In this document: positions 28,889 to 39,852 of the stretch, piece after piece
Layout of the letters: every line of letters begins with the position of its first letter
Position numbering within the stretch: position 1 is the stretch's first letter
Source: Litorihabitans aurantiacus
Lineage (GTDB): Bacteria > Actinomycetota > Actinomycetes > Actinomycetales > Beutenbergiaceae
Assembly (NCBI RefSeq): GCF_030161595.1
Contig: NZ_BSUM01000001.1
Span: 2,170,001 to 2,234,000 of the forward strand
Direction: 5' to 3'
DNA length: 64,000 nt
Position numbers and translations under genes: made by a program
The notes under the pieces: model-generated
What the model was told of the DNA's origin: nothing
Seen by the model: only the letters and a program-made list of their open reading frames with translations
Database searches by the model: none

Positions 28889-29748
28889 TCACCCGCCGTA
28901 GGCCGACCGCGGCAGCACCGCCCACACCACGTGGCTCCAGCCACCCAGCGCCGCGTGCGGCCGCCGTCGTGCGAGCAGCGCCTCGATCGCGACGGCGTGC
29001 ACCCGGCCCCGCGACGGTTCGTACAGCCGCAGCTCACCGGCCACGGGTCGTGCGCCCGGCACCGCGAGCACGACGTGGCGCGGAATCGCGGTCGTGACCC
29101 CCTGGGCGACGTTCCCGCCCGTGTACAGCGGCACGGGGATCCCGAGCGAGGTCGCGCGCCACACCGTCTCGAGCACGGCTCGCGTGCGTGCCACCTCGGC
29201 GTCGTGCACCGCCGTGTGCGTCCAGGTCACGCCGCGGAACCGGGCCTCGCGGACGGCGGTCCAGGGCGGGGTGCCGACAGCGCCCGGCCAGCGCAGCGGC
29301 CCGAGCGCCCGCGCCCGTGCCCGCACCGAGACGAGTCGCTGCGCCACGGCGAGACGGCCGGCGACGTCGGGCGTCGCGAGCTCGTCGCGGGAGGCACGGG
29401 TGAGCTCCGGAGGCGGCGTGGGTCCGACGCGCACCCCCGTCGTCAGCCACGCGGCCAGCGCCGGGTCACCCGCAGCGGCCAGCAGGAGCAGCGCCGTCGC
29501 ACCGCAGGTCGACGGCGTGGTCTGGGCCACGACCGCCCCCGACCACCGCACCAGGCCCGTGCGCCCACCCCGCAGCGGTGCGTGGGCGAGGCGCTTCTGC
29601 GCCGGCGTGAGGTCGACCTCCTGGCCAGCCGCCCGACGTCGTGCGGCGGACGGGTGACCGCGTCGGGGTCGGGCGCGTCTCGCTCCCCCAGCCCGGCCGC
29701 GGCCAGCACCGGCCGCGCGGCGGTCAGGGTCCACTCGTGCCGGCTCAC
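28889..29748 (-). CDS. Unknown protein with Q...C protease-like motif (frameshifted)
   Basis: After one-base repair the gene encodes about 286 residues (GTG 29748, MSRHEWTLTAARPVLAAAGL in frame). The visible core has VVAQTTPSTCGATALLLLAA, resembling the Q-C active-site helix of papain-like C39 peptidases, then IPRHVVLAVPG with a possible catalytic H, and a C-terminal RLYEPSRGRVHAV. I think it is a C39-like or transglutaminase-like fold protein common in actinobacteria with no known role. The N-terminal reading and the core are in different frames; one added base between about 29622 and 29700 (for example the CCCCC at 29695-29699) joins them. It lies between add and deoA without an obvious link to nucleosides. 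Confidence 0.6.
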
Positions 29749-29788
29749 GCCCCCACGCTACGTCGGGCCGCGGGCACAACCCGCCCCG

Positions 29789-31090
29789 TCAGTCGTGGGC
29801 GGTGATGCGCTCCAGCACCACGCCGTCGGCCGAGGCGGGCCGCGACCCCTCCGGCGCGATCACGACGGCGTCGGCCAGCGCCTCGCGGGCTCGCACGAAC
29901 CGCTCGGGCGTGTCGGTCAGGAGCGTCATCAGCGGCTCGCCCGCTCGCACGACCGCACCCGGCTTCGCGTGCATCACGACGCCGGCGCCCGCCTGCACGA
30001 CGTCCTCGCGCCGCGCGCGGCCGGCGCCGAGACGCCAGGCGGCGACGCCGACGGCGAGCGCGTCCAGTCCGACGAGCACGCCGTCGGCCGGCGCGAGCAC
30101 CTGCTCGGACTCCTTCGCCACCGGCATCGCGGCGTCGGGATCGCCGCCCTGCGCGCGGATCATGCGCTTCCAGACGTCCATCGCCCGGCCGTCCGCCAGC
30201 GCGGCCGCGGGGTCGGCGTCGGGCCGTCCCGCGGCGTCGAGCATCTCCCGCGCGAGGGCGATCGTGAGGTCGACGACGTCGGCCGGCCCGCCGCCCGCCA
30301 GCACCTCGACGCTCTCGGCGACCTCGATCGCGTTGCCCGCCGTCAGGCCCAGCGGCGTCGACATGTCGGTCAGCAGGGCGCGCGTGTCCACCCCGGCGTC
30401 GTGCCCGAGCGCGACCATGGTGCGCGCGAGCTCGCGCGCCTGCGCCGCGTCCTTCATGAAAGCGCCGGAGCCGACCTTCACGTCGAGCACGAGCGCGGCG
30501 GTGCCCTCGGCGATCTTCTTGCTCATGATCGAGGAGGCGATGAGCGGGATGGCCTCGACCGTGCCCGTGACGTCGCGCAGCGCGTACAACCGACGGTCGG
30601 CCGGCGCCAGGCCCGACCCGGCCTGGCAGATGACGGCGCCGACGTCGTCGAGCTGCGCCATCATCGCCTCGTTGGTCATGGCCGCCTGCCAGCCGGGGAT
30701 CGCCTCGAGCTTGTCCAGCGTGCCTCCGGTGTGGCCGAGACCGCGCCCCGACAGCTGCGGGACGGCGACGTCGAACACCGCGACCAGCGGCGCGAGCGGC
30801 AGCGTGATCTTGTCCCCGACGCCGCCCGTGGAGTGCTTGTCCACCGTCGGGTGACGCAGCGACGAGAAGTCCATCCGCTCGCCGCTCGCGATCATCGCCG
30901 CGGTCCAGCGGGAGATCTCGGCGCGGTCCATGCCGCGCAGCAGGATCGCCATCGCGAGGGCGGACATCTGCTCCTCGGCGACGACGCCGCGCACGTAGGC
31001 GTCGATCACCCAGTCGATCTGGCCCGCGGACAGCGTGCCGCCGTCGCGCTTGGTGCGGATGACGTCGACGGCGTCGAAGTTCTCGGTCAC
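29789..31090 (-). CDS. deoA: Thymidine (pyrimidine-nucleoside) phosphorylase
   Basis: A 433-residue nucleoside phosphorylase II family enzyme that splits thymidine or uridine with phosphate. It has AVDVIRTKRDGGTLSAGQID at the start, the phosphate-binding loop DKHSTGGVGDKITLPLAPL, the signature SGRGLGHTGGTLDKLEAIPG, and DVKVGSGAFMKDAAQARELA. The C-terminal domain (GVVMHAKPGAVVRAGEPL) is the usual barrel-sandwich domain. GTG 31090 has GGAGGAG 6 nt upstream. It lies 68 bp after cdd on the same strand, and the two enzymes together convert cytidine to uracil plus ribose 1-phosphate. Confidence 0.95.
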   Translation of the reverse strand: MTENFDAVDVIRTKRDGGTLSAGQIDWVIDAYVRGVVAEEQMSALAMAILLRGMDRAEISRWTAAMIASGERMDFSSLRHPTVDKHSTGGVGDKITLPLAPLVAVFDVAVPQLSGRGLGHTGGTLDKLEAIPGWQAAMTNEAMMAQLDDVGAVICQAGSGLAPADRRLYALRDVTGTVEAIPLIASSIMSKKIAEGTAALVLDVKVGSGAFMKDAAQARELARTMVALGHDAGVDTRALLTDMSTPLGLTAGNAIEVAESVEVLAGGGPADVVDLTIALAREMLDAAGRPDADPAAALADGRAMDVWKRMIRAQGGDPDAAMPVAKESEQVLAPADGVLVGLDALAVGVAAWRLGAGRARREDVVQAGAGVVMHAKPGAVVRAGEPLMTLLTDTPERFVRAREALADAVVIAPEGSRPASADGVVLERITAHD

Positions 31091-31158
31091 GGGGTGCTCC
31101 TCCGTCGGAGTCGGGAAGGGTCGGGTCGGTGTGGGACGGGGACGCCGGGCGCGTCGCG

Positions 31159-31629
31159 TCAGGAGGACTGGCCGGACTGGCCGGACGCGCCCGCCGCCGG
31201 TCGCTGCCCCACTGCGAGGTCGTCGGGGCCGAACGCCCCGGGCAGCACCTGCGACATCGGCACGACGCCGGCCCACGCGGTGTCCACCAGCAGGTCCGGT
31301 CCGCCGTGCTCCCACAGGAGCTGGCGGCACCGCCCGCACGGCGCGAGCGTCTCCCCGCGCGAGTCGACGCACGTGAAGGCCACGAGGCGACCGCCGCCGC
31401 CCACCACCAGCGCGGACACGAGCGAGCACTCCGCGCAGAGCGTCACGCCGTACGCGGCGTTCTCCACGTTGCAGCCGACGACGACGCGGCCGTCCTCGAC
31501 CAGCGCGGCGGCGCCCACGGGGTAGCGCGAGTAGGGGACGTAGGCGCGCCCCATGACCTCGCGCGCGGCTGCGCGCAGCGCCTCCCAGTCGACCTCGTGC
31601 TCCGTCGGCTGATCCACGGGCGCGCTCAC
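31159..31629 (-). CDS. cdd: Cytidine deaminase
   Basis: A 156-residue zinc enzyme that deaminates cytidine and deoxycytidine to uridines. It has MGRAYVPYSRYPVGAAALVE, GCNVENAAYGVTLCAE (C and E of the zinc site: CAE) and the second zinc motif LAPCGRCRQLLWE (PCxxC). The C-terminus ends in a Gly/Ser/Gln-rich GASGQSGQSS tail. GTG 31629 overlaps the permease stop codon (GTGA), so it is translationally coupled to the transporter. The size fits the small homotetrameric class, slightly long because of the tail. Confidence 0.95.
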   Translation of the reverse strand: MSAPVDQPTEHEVDWEALRAAAREVMGRAYVPYSRYPVGAAALVEDGRVVVGCNVENAAYGVTLCAECSLVSALVVGGGGRLVAFTCVDSRGETLAPCGRCRQLLWEHGGPDLLVDTAWAGVVPMSQVLPGAFGPDDLAVGQRPAAGASGQSGQSS

Positions 31630-32909
31630 TTCACGTAGGGCACGCCCTCGGCCGCGGGTGCGCGCACCCGGCCGGCGAAACCGGCGACGGCGAGGATCGT
31701 GACGACGTAGGGCAGCATCAGCAGGAACTGCGGCGGGATGGGCACCTGGAGCTGCTGGATGAAGAGGCCGAGCTGCTTCGAGAGGCCGAACAGCAGCGCG
31801 GCGACGACGGCGCCCTTCGGGCTCCAGCGTCCGAGGATCATGGCGGCCAGCGCGATGAAGCCGTTGCCCGCCGTCATGTCCTTGCCGAACGCGAGGCCGG
31901 AGGCCACCGTGAAGAACGCACCACCGAGGCCGGCGACGGCGCCACCGAGCAGGGTGTTGCGCCAGCGGGTGCGGTTGACGTCGATGCCGACGGTGTCGGC
32001 CGCCTTCGGGTGCTCCCCCACGGCGCGCAGCCGCAGGCCCCAGCGGCTGCGGAAGATCATCACCTGGAGCACGATCACGATCGCGTACATCAGGTAGACG
32101 AGCACGTTCTGCCGGAACAGCACCGGTCCCAGCACGGGGATCTCCGACAGCAGCGGGATCGGCAGCACCGGCAGGCCGAGGCGCCCGTTGAGGTTCGGGT
32201 TGTCCGCGAGCACCGTGGAGAACAGGAAGCTCGTCAGACCGACGACCAGCACGTTCAGCACGACACCGACGATGATCTGGTTGACCTGGTAGCGGATCGA
32301 GAAGAACGCCAGCAGCGCCCCCACACCGACGCCGGCGATCGGTGCCGCGATCAGGCCCGCGTACGAGCTCCCGGCCATCGACGCGACGACGGCGGCCGCG
32401 AACGCCCCCGCCAGCAGCTGCCCCTCGATGGCGATGTTCACGATGCCGACCCGCTCGCACAGGACGCCCGAGAGCGCACCGAACACGAGCGGGGTCGCGA
32501 GGAACAGCGCACCGGCCAGCAGACCGGCGACGGGCACGACCTGGTCCTTGCCCGCGCTCAGCATCAGCAGGAGGACGACGAAGGCGAGCGCCCCGGCGGT
32601 CGTGACCACCCAGGTCGGGATCGCGCGCGAGCGCTGCGCCAGCGAGAACCCGTAGCCCGCGAGCGCCGCGACCAGGATCGTCAGGACGACCGCGCCGACC
32701 CGCCCCGGGATGGTCATCACGGGGATCTGCAGCGCGTCGGCCGAGGTGGAGATGCGGATCTGGCTGTCGCCCGACGGCGTCAGCACGGCCAGGAGGACGG
32801 CGAGGGCCGCGACGGCCACCAGCACCCAGGCGGTGCGCCGCACCTCCTTGGGGGCGATGCCGGGCGCCGCGGTGGCGGGGGTCGCGCTCTCGATGACGAC
32901 GCTGCTCAT
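31626..32909 (-). CDS. Nucleoside ABC transporter permease (NupC/RnsD type)
   Basis: A 427-residue permease of the BPD_transp_2 family with about ten membrane helices, for example VLVAVAALAVLLAVLTPS near the start and FLLMLPYVVTILAVAGFAG near the end. The EAA-like region contains VGEHPKAADTVGIDVNRTRW, typical of the YufQ/RnsD subunits that pair with BMP-type binding proteins. It overlaps the other permease by 4 bp (ATGA) and cdd by 4 bp. With the first permease, the ATPase and the lipoprotein it makes a complete nucleoside importer. Confidence 0.93.
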   Translation of the reverse strand: MSSVVIESATPATAAPGIAPKEVRRTAWVLVAVAALAVLLAVLTPSGDSQIRISTSADALQIPVMTIPGRVGAVVLTILVAALAGYGFSLAQRSRAIPTWVVTTAGALAFVVLLLMLSAGKDQVVPVAGLLAGALFLATPLVFGALSGVLCERVGIVNIAIEGQLLAGAFAAAVVASMAGSSYAGLIAAPIAGVGVGALLAFFSIRYQVNQIIVGVVLNVLVVGLTSFLFSTVLADNPNLNGRLGLPVLPIPLLSEIPVLGPVLFRQNVLVYLMYAIVIVLQVMIFRSRWGLRLRAVGEHPKAADTVGIDVNRTRWRNTLLGGAVAGLGGAFFTVASGLAFGKDMTAGNGFIALAAMILGRWSPKGAVVAALLFGLSKQLGLFIQQLQVPIPPQFLLMLPYVVTILAVAGFAGRVRAPAAEGVPYVK

Positions 32910-34224
32910 GCCTGCGCTCCTGCCGTGACGACTCGGTCGCGGCGCCGCGGCCGACGGGTGCGCTCACCCGGTTTCGGCAGGCGCCAGATGGTGCGGACCA
33001 GCGGCGGGGCCGCGATGAACAGCACGATGAAGGACTGGAGCACCAGGACGAGGTCGAGCGGGGTCCCGGTGCGGGTCTGCATGAGGCGGCCGCCGGCGGC
33101 GAGGGCGCCGAACAGGATGCCGGCCAGCACCGTGCCGAGCGGCTTGCTGCGTCCCAGCAGCGCCACGGTGATCGCGTCGAAGCCGATCGACCCGGCCACG
33201 GACGCCGTCAGGAAGCCCTCCGTGCCGAGCACCTGGCTCGCACCGGCGAGGCCGGCGAGGCCACCCGCGATCGCCATGGCCAGCACGGTCATCGCGCCGA
33301 CGGAGATGCCGGCCGTCCGGGCGGCCCGCGCGTTGGATCCCACCGCGCGGAGCTTGAAGCCGAGCGTCGAGCGCTCCATCAGCCACCACACGCCGAGCGC
33401 GAGCACGAGGGCCAGCACGAAGCCGAGGTGGAGGCGGAACGGGTCGGGCAGCAGCCCGGGCAGGCGCGAGTTGTCGCCCACCGGCTTGGAGACGCCGGGG
33501 GTGCGGCTCGCGAAGAGCTGCGTCGTGACGACCCAGAGCACGAGGTAGGCGGCGACGTTGTTGAGCATGATCGTGACGATCACCTCGTGCGCGCCGGTGC
33601 GGGCCTTGAGCACACCGGCGATCGCGGCCCAGAACGCCCCGCCGACGGCGCCGCCGACCAGCGCCAGCAGCAGGTGGATGACGGGCGGCAGGTCGAGCCC
33701 GAACCCGATCCAGGCGGCCAGCACGGCCCCGAGGATGACCTGGCCCTGACCACCGATGTTGAACAGCCCGGCGCGGAAGGCGAGCCCGACCGAGAGCCCG
33801 GCGAGGATCAGCGGCGTCGCGATCGTCAGGGTCTCGGTGATCGGGCGGATCGCGCGCGTGAAGTTCGCGGCCTGGGCGTCGTAGACCGCGCCCTGGAAGA
33901 GCGCGAGGTAGGCCTGCGAGGCGGCCTCCCACGCGGCGGCGAAGGTGCTGCTCGGCCGCGCGAAGAAGTAGCCGGCGGCCTCCTGGACAGCGGGGTCGGT
34001 GACGACGATGAGGACACCGCCGAGCAGGACGGCCAGCACGATCGCGAGCAACGTCAGCACCCACGAGGTCGCCATGACCTCGCGCACGTAGCGGCGACCG
34101 AAGCTCTCGGGCGGCGTGGGACGCCCGGCGTCTGCGGTCACCTCCGCGTCGGCGGCCGAGGCGGGCTCGACCGGCTCGAGCGGGTCCTGCGCCGGGGTCG
34201 GGCCGAGTGGTTCCTTCGGCGTGC

Positions 34225-34228
<4 letters not shown>
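32906..34228 (-). CDS. Nucleoside ABC transporter permease (NupB/RnsC type)
   Basis: A 440-residue permease of the YufP/RnsC branch: a 50-residue polar N-terminus, an RYVREVMATSWVLTLLAIVL first helix, then seven or more helices with PLILAGLSVGLAFRAGLFNIGG and AVGSNARAARTAGISVGAM in the coupling region. It is longer than its partner, as usual for this subunit, which has a large loop after the first helix (SSTFAAAWEAASQAYLALFQ). It overlaps the ATPase gene by 4 bp and the second permease by 4 bp. Membrane part of the BMP-type transporter. Confidence 0.93.
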
Positions 34229-35850
<1,622 letters not shown>

Positions 35851-35940
35851 CGACGGGCCTTCCTGACGTCGCTGGACGCTCACCGCGGGACGGTCGCGGT
35901 GGGCGTGGTCGATGGTGCCACACGGCACCGATGGCAAAGC

Positions 35941-35974
35941 GCGGCGGGGCGGGCCGACCGGCCCGCCCCGCCGC
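35941..35974 (-). terminator. 15-bp GC hairpin between binding protein and ATPase genes (attenuator)
   Basis: Arms 35941-35955 and 35960-35974 pair perfectly over 15 bp with a 4-nt loop, 15 nt after the lipoprotein stop. Because the transporter genes continue on the same strand after it, it probably gives partial termination or 3' end protection, and so more binding protein than transporter. Confidence 0.75.
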
Positions 35975-35988
35975 ACCTGCTCACAGGA

Positions 35989-37089
35989 TCACGGGGCGTT
36001 GACGCTCTCGATCACCAGGTCACCGGCGACGATCTGCGCGGTGTAGTCCTCCACCATGTCCTTCAGCTCCTGCGGGACCGTGGCGTCGAAGTCGTGGTAC
36101 GGCGCGATACCGACGCCACCGTTCTCCAGCGTGCCGACGTACGGCTCGGCGCTGAAGTCGCCGGCAGCGGCCTCGGAGACGGAGTCGAACACGGCCTGGC
36201 CGATCTCCTTCATCACCGAGGTGACGATGATGTCGCCGAAGTCGGTCGAGTTGAACCCGTCGGAGTCCACCCACACCAGCGTGCCGCCGCCACCCTGCAC
36301 CGCGGTGGCGGCACCGAGGCCGACCGGGCCGGCGACGGGCATGACGACGTCGGCGCCCTGGTCGAGGAAGCCCTGCGCCGTCGTGGTGCCGTTGGCCTGG
36401 TTCTCGAAGTCACCGGTGAAGGAACCCGTCTGGGCCTCCTTGTCCCAGCCGAGGAGACGCACCGAGGCGCCCATGTCCTCGTTGTACTTCTCGACGCCGT
36501 CGGCGAAGCCGTCCATGAAGATCTGCACGGACGGGATCGGCAGGCCGCCGAAGGTGCCGACGGTGCCGGACTCGCTCGTGCCCGCGGCGACGTAGCCGGC
36601 CAGGAACGCGGCCTCGGCCGTGTTGAACAGCAGCGGCTTGACGTTGTCCATCTCCTCGGCGGGAGCGGCGTCGATCAGGCCGAACATGATGTCGGGGTTG
36701 GCCTCGGCGGCCGAGGAGATGGCCGGCTCGAGCAGGAAGCCGACGCCGATGATGTAGCTGCAGCCGTCGGTGATGAGGCTGTCGATGTTCGGCCCGTAGT
36801 CGGCGTCCGAGGTGGACTCGATCTCGGTGGTCTCGATGCCGAGCTCGTCGGCGGCCATGTCCATGCCCTCCTTGCCGGACTGGTTGAACGACTGGTCGTC
36901 GTAACCACCCTGGTCGGAGACCATGCAGGCCTTGAAGTCCGCGTTCTCGGCGGGCTCGGACGTCTCCGAGGTGCCCTCCGACGCGCTGCCGGACTCGCCC
37001 GACGTCGGCTCGTCGGTCGGGGTCCCGCAGGCGGCCAGCGTGAGCGCCACGGCAGCGGCTCCGGCCACCGCGATGATCGACTTCTTCAC
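35989..37089 (-). CDS. BMP family (basic membrane protein) nucleoside-binding lipoprotein
   Basis: A 366-residue solute-binding lipoprotein. The signal peptide VKKSIIAVAGAAAVALTLAACG ends in the lipobox LAAC, followed by a Ser/Glu/Thr-rich linker and the BMP/PnrA fold: ACMVSDQGGYDDQSFNQS (the typical D-x-GG-x-D-SFN start), IIGVGFLLEPAI, FNTAEAAFLAGYVAA and VWVDSDGFNSTDFGDIIVTS. BMP proteins bind purine or pyrimidine nucleosides and deliver them to RnsBCD-type permeases. I prefer the GTG at 37089 because GAGGAG lies 5 nt before it; an in-frame GTG at 37095 touches that site. It heads the transporter genes that end in cdd-deoA. Confidence 0.93.
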   Translation of the reverse strand: MKKSIIAVAGAAAVALTLAACGTPTDEPTSGESGSASEGTSETSEPAENADFKACMVSDQGGYDDQSFNQSGKEGMDMAADELGIETTEIESTSDADYGPNIDSLITDGCSYIIGVGFLLEPAISSAAEANPDIMFGLIDAAPAEEMDNVKPLLFNTAEAAFLAGYVAAGTSESGTVGTFGGLPIPSVQIFMDGFADGVEKYNEDMGASVRLLGWDKEAQTGSFTGDFENQANGTTTAQGFLDQGADVVMPVAGPVGLGAATAVQGGGGTLVWVDSDGFNSTDFGDIIVTSVMKEIGQAVFDSVSEAAAGDFSAEPYVGTLENGGVGIAPYHDFDATVPQELKDMVEDYTAQIVAGDLVIESVNAP

Positions 37090-37197
37090 ATCCACTCCTC
37101 GAGTGTCTTGGTCGTCGCGCTCCGCGTGCGACGTGATCCTGGGTCACCGCGGTCTGCCCGTCCGCAGGTGTGGCGCCCCGTGGGCGACCTGCGCACA

Positions 37198-37228
37198 CGA
37201 TAGGTGCCGAATGTGTCCGGGGTGTCAC
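37198..37228 (-). promoter_or_regulatory. Candidate promoter of the nucleoside transporter operon
   Basis: On the minus strand GTGACA (37228-37223) and TATCGT (37203-37198) resemble -35 and -10 boxes with a 19-bp spacer, giving a leader of about 100 nt. The 230-bp gap between the amidohydrolase stop and the lipoprotein start has no gene. An imperfect hairpin at 37282-37308 may terminate the amidohydrolase transcript. Confidence 0.4.
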
Positions 37229-37320
37229 GGATCGAGACGATCTCCGGCAATCGTGACCGAACCGTTTCCTTGTGCCTCGGGGCACCTCGGGCGGCCGCCG
37301 AGGGGTGCTCCCGGGTGGGC

Positions 37321-38553
37321 CTACGGCCGGACGGTCGGGGCCGGCGCCAGCCCCGCGACGAGCGCGGTCCGGGCGAGCACGCCCGCGCCGATCCCCACCG
37401 CACGCTCGTCGACGACGAGGTCGGCGCGGTGCAGGTCGGTCATCGGCGCACCCGGGGAACGCACGCCCAGGCGGACCATGGCCCCGGGCACGCGGCGCAG
37501 GTACCAGCCGAAGTCCTCGCCGCCGAGCGACTGCTCGGTGAGGTGCACGCCGTCCTCCCCCACGACGTCGCGCGCCGCCTCCTCGATGTGCGCGACGCAG
37601 CCCTCCTCGTTGACCGTCGGCGGCACACCGCGCACGTGGTCGACCTCGACCTCGACGCCGTAGGGCGCCACGATCTGCTCGATCGCACGGTCGAGCACGT
37701 CACCGGCGCGCTCCCACGCCGCGACGTCGAGCACCCGCAGCGTGCCCAGCAGCGTGCCGGAGGTCGGGATCGCGTTGGAGGCGCTGCCCGCCTGCACGGA
37801 GCCCCAGGTGAGGTTGACGCCGGCGCGCGGGTCCATGCGCCGCCCGAGCACGCCGGAGGCCTGCGCGATCACCTGACCGAGCGCGTACACGACGTCGCCG
37901 GTCATGTGCGGGCGGGAGGTGTGCCCGCCGTGCGAGCGCAGGGTGACGCGAATCGGGTCGGAGGCCGACGTGATGGACCCGATGCGCGAACCGATCGTCC
38001 CGACCTCGATCTTGGGGTCGCAGTGCAGCGCGTACATCTGCTCCACACCCTCGAGCACGCCCTGCTCCAGGAACGCGTCGGCGCCGCCGGGCTGGACCTC
38101 CTCGGCGGGCTGGAACACGAGCCGCACGCCGACCGGCAGCTCGCCGCGGGCCGCGAGGTCCGCCAGCGCCAGGCCGGCTCCCAGCACGCTCGCCGTGTGC
38201 ACGTCGTGCCCGCACGCGTGGGACAGGCCCGGGACCTGCGAGGCCCACGGCAGGCCGGTCTCCTCGGGGATCGGGAGCGCGTCGAGGTCGGCGCGCAGGC
38301 CGATCAGGCGCCGCGCGGGGTCGTGCCCGGCGGACGAGGCGGGGATGTCGCACACCACACCGGTCGCGCCCACGCGGCGCGGGGTCAGCCCCGCCCGCTC
38401 CAGCTCGGTGCGCACGAGCGCGCTCGTGCGGTGCTCGGTCCAGGCGATCTCGGGGTGGCGGTGGATCTCGCGGCGGAGGTCGCGCAGGCGTTCGCCGTGC
38501 TCGGCCAGGACGGTGTCGAGACGGTCGAGGACGGCGCGGGCGGGGGTGGGCAC
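37321..38553 (-). CDS. M20 family amidohydrolase
   Basis: A 410-residue M20D-type amidohydrolase, related to N-acyl-amino acid and IAA-amino acid hydrolases. Motifs: LRREIHRHPEIAWTEHRTS, RADLDALPIPEETGLPWAS, HACGHDVHTASVLGAG, VFQPAEEVQPGGADAFLEQG, MYALHCDPKIEVG and the final LGGEDFGWYLRRVPGAMVRLG. Metal ligands are C and H of HACGHD, E of PAEE, and H of LHCDP. The GTG at 38553 follows TAGGGT by 8 nt. A similar gene (amiA1/amiB1) lies near deoD in mycobacteria. The exact substrate is unknown. Confidence 0.92.
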   Translation of the reverse strand: MPTPARAVLDRLDTVLAEHGERLRDLRREIHRHPEIAWTEHRTSALVRTELERAGLTPRRVGATGVVCDIPASSAGHDPARRLIGLRADLDALPIPEETGLPWASQVPGLSHACGHDVHTASVLGAGLALADLAARGELPVGVRLVFQPAEEVQPGGADAFLEQGVLEGVEQMYALHCDPKIEVGTIGSRIGSITSASDPIRVTLRSHGGHTSRPHMTGDVVYALGQVIAQASGVLGRRMDPRAGVNLTWGSVQAGSASNAIPTSGTLLGTLRVLDVAAWERAGDVLDRAIEQIVAPYGVEVEVDHVRGVPPTVNEEGCVAHIEEAARDVVGEDGVHLTEQSLGGEDFGWYLRRVPGAMVRLGVRSPGAPMTDLHRADLVVDERAVGIGAGVLARTALVAGLAPAPTVRP

Positions 38554-38567
38554 GGCACCCGACCCTA
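38554..38567 (-). promoter_or_regulatory. Leaderless promoter, -10 TAGGGT (amidohydrolase)
   Basis: TAGGGT on the minus strand (38567-38562) lies 8 nt before the GTG start at 38553. Confidence 0.5.
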
Positions 38568-38627
38568 CCGTCGCGGGCGCTCCGGCCCCCGAAACCGCCG
38601 GTCGCCGCGGTCGCCCGGTCCGCCCCG

Positions 38628-39758
38628 CTACGTCAGGTCGTCACGACCCCGCGCCTTCAGCACGTCGACCGCGGCCTTCACCTGCTGGGCGTGCGCGGCG
38701 TCCGTCACCAGGAGCGCGTCGGGGGTGAGCACCACGACGGCGTCGGGCACCCCGACGACGGCGACGGCGACGCCGACCCCGCCGGCCGTGCTCACCAGCG
38801 CCCCGGGCGAGTCGACGGTCACGACGGCGGGCGCCTCTGTCCCCGCGCCGAGCGCGAGCCGCGTCCCGTCGTCGCCGGCGGGCAGCAGCTCGGCGAGCGA
38901 TGCCCAGTCGCCGACGTCGTCCCACGTGAAGGACCCGGGCACGACGGCGACCCCGCCGGTCGCCGCCACGGGCTCGGCGATGGCGTGGTCGATCGCGATG
39001 CGGGTCAGGGTCGGCCACACGCGCTCCAGCACCTCCTGCCGCGACGGCGTCTCCCACGCCCGCGCGATCTCCGCCAGTCCCGCGGCGAGCGGCGGCTGCA
39101 GCCGCTCGAGGTGCCCGAGCAGCACGTCGGTGCGCGCCACGAACATGCCGGCGTTCCACGCGACGTCCCCGCGCGCCAGGTACTCCGCGGCGGTCTCGGC
39201 GTCGGGCTTCTCCACGAACTGCGCGACCACGCGCGCGACCGGTCCGCCCTCCTCGGGGGCGAGCGGCGCACCGGCGTGCACGTACCCGAACGCGGTCGAC
39301 GGCGCGGTCGGCGTGATCCCGATCGTCGCGACGTACCCCGCGCGCGCCGCCACGGCCGCGTGCCGCACCGCCGCGTGGAACCCCTCGACCTCGGGCACGA
39401 CGTGGTCGGCGGCGAAGGAGGCGACGAGCACGTCGCCGTGACGCTCGCGCAGGATGGCGGCGGCCAGGCCGATGGCGGCCATCGAGTCGCGCGGCGACGG
39501 TTCGGCGAGGACCTGGTCCGCGCCGAGCTCGGGCAGCTGGTCGACGACGGCCCCGGCGTGGACGGCACCCGTGACCACGACGACGCGCTCCGCGCCCGTG
39601 AGCGGGAGGAGACGGTCGAGGGTGCCCTGCAGCAGCGTGCGGCCGCTCCCGAGGAGGTCGAGGAGGAACTTGGGACGGGACCGACGTGACAACGGCCACA
39701 ACCGGGTGCCGGCGCCACCGGCCGGGACGATCGCGTACAGGTCCTCGATGGGCGTCAT
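38628..39758 (-). CDS. manC: Mannose-1-phosphate guanylyltransferase
   Basis: A 376-residue nucleotidyltransferase making GDP-mannose for glycolipid, glycan or protein mannosylation. The N-terminus has the diagnostic IVPAGGAGTRLWPLSRRSRPKFLL loop (quoted in part: PAGGAGTRLWPLSRR), and further on ITPTAPSTAFGYVHAG, VEKPDAETAAEYLA, WNAGMFVART and VVPGSFTWDDVGDWASL. It has the short ManC form, without a phosphomannose isomerase domain. A TAGGGT box 6 nt before the ATG predicts a leaderless transcript. It is divergent from sdhC. Confidence 0.93.
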   Translation of the reverse strand: MTPIEDLYAIVPAGGAGTRLWPLSRRSRPKFLLDLLGSGRTLLQGTLDRLLPLTGAERVVVVTGAVHAGAVVDQLPELGADQVLAEPSPRDSMAAIGLAAAILRERHGDVLVASFAADHVVPEVEGFHAAVRHAAVAARAGYVATIGITPTAPSTAFGYVHAGAPLAPEEGGPVARVVAQFVEKPDAETAAEYLARGDVAWNAGMFVARTDVLLGHLERLQPPLAAGLAEIARAWETPSRQEVLERVWPTLTRIAIDHAIAEPVAATGGVAVVPGSFTWDDVGDWASLAELLPAGDDGTRLALGAGTEAPAVVTVDSPGALVSTAGGVGVAVAVVGVPDAVVVLTPDALLVTDAAHAQQVKAAVDVLKARGRDDLT

Positions 39759-39770
39759 GGCCCGACCCTA
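39759..39770 (-). promoter_or_regulatory. Leaderless promoter, -10 TAGGGT (manC)
   Basis: TAGGGT on the minus strand (39770-39765) is separated by 6 nt from the ATG start at 39758. Confidence 0.55.
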
Positions 39771-39852
39771 GGGCCCCCCGGCGGGCGGGCGCGGCACCCC
39801 GGCCGCGCGTCCCGCCGACCGGGGAGCGCACCGGCGGCGCGCGAGGTGGCGA

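Noticed and set aside
27773-31525. 1250-residue plus-strand open frame across add, the Q/C protein, deoA and cdd
   Set aside because: Shadow of four minus-strand genes; the length is only a result of the lack of stops in GC-rich DNA.
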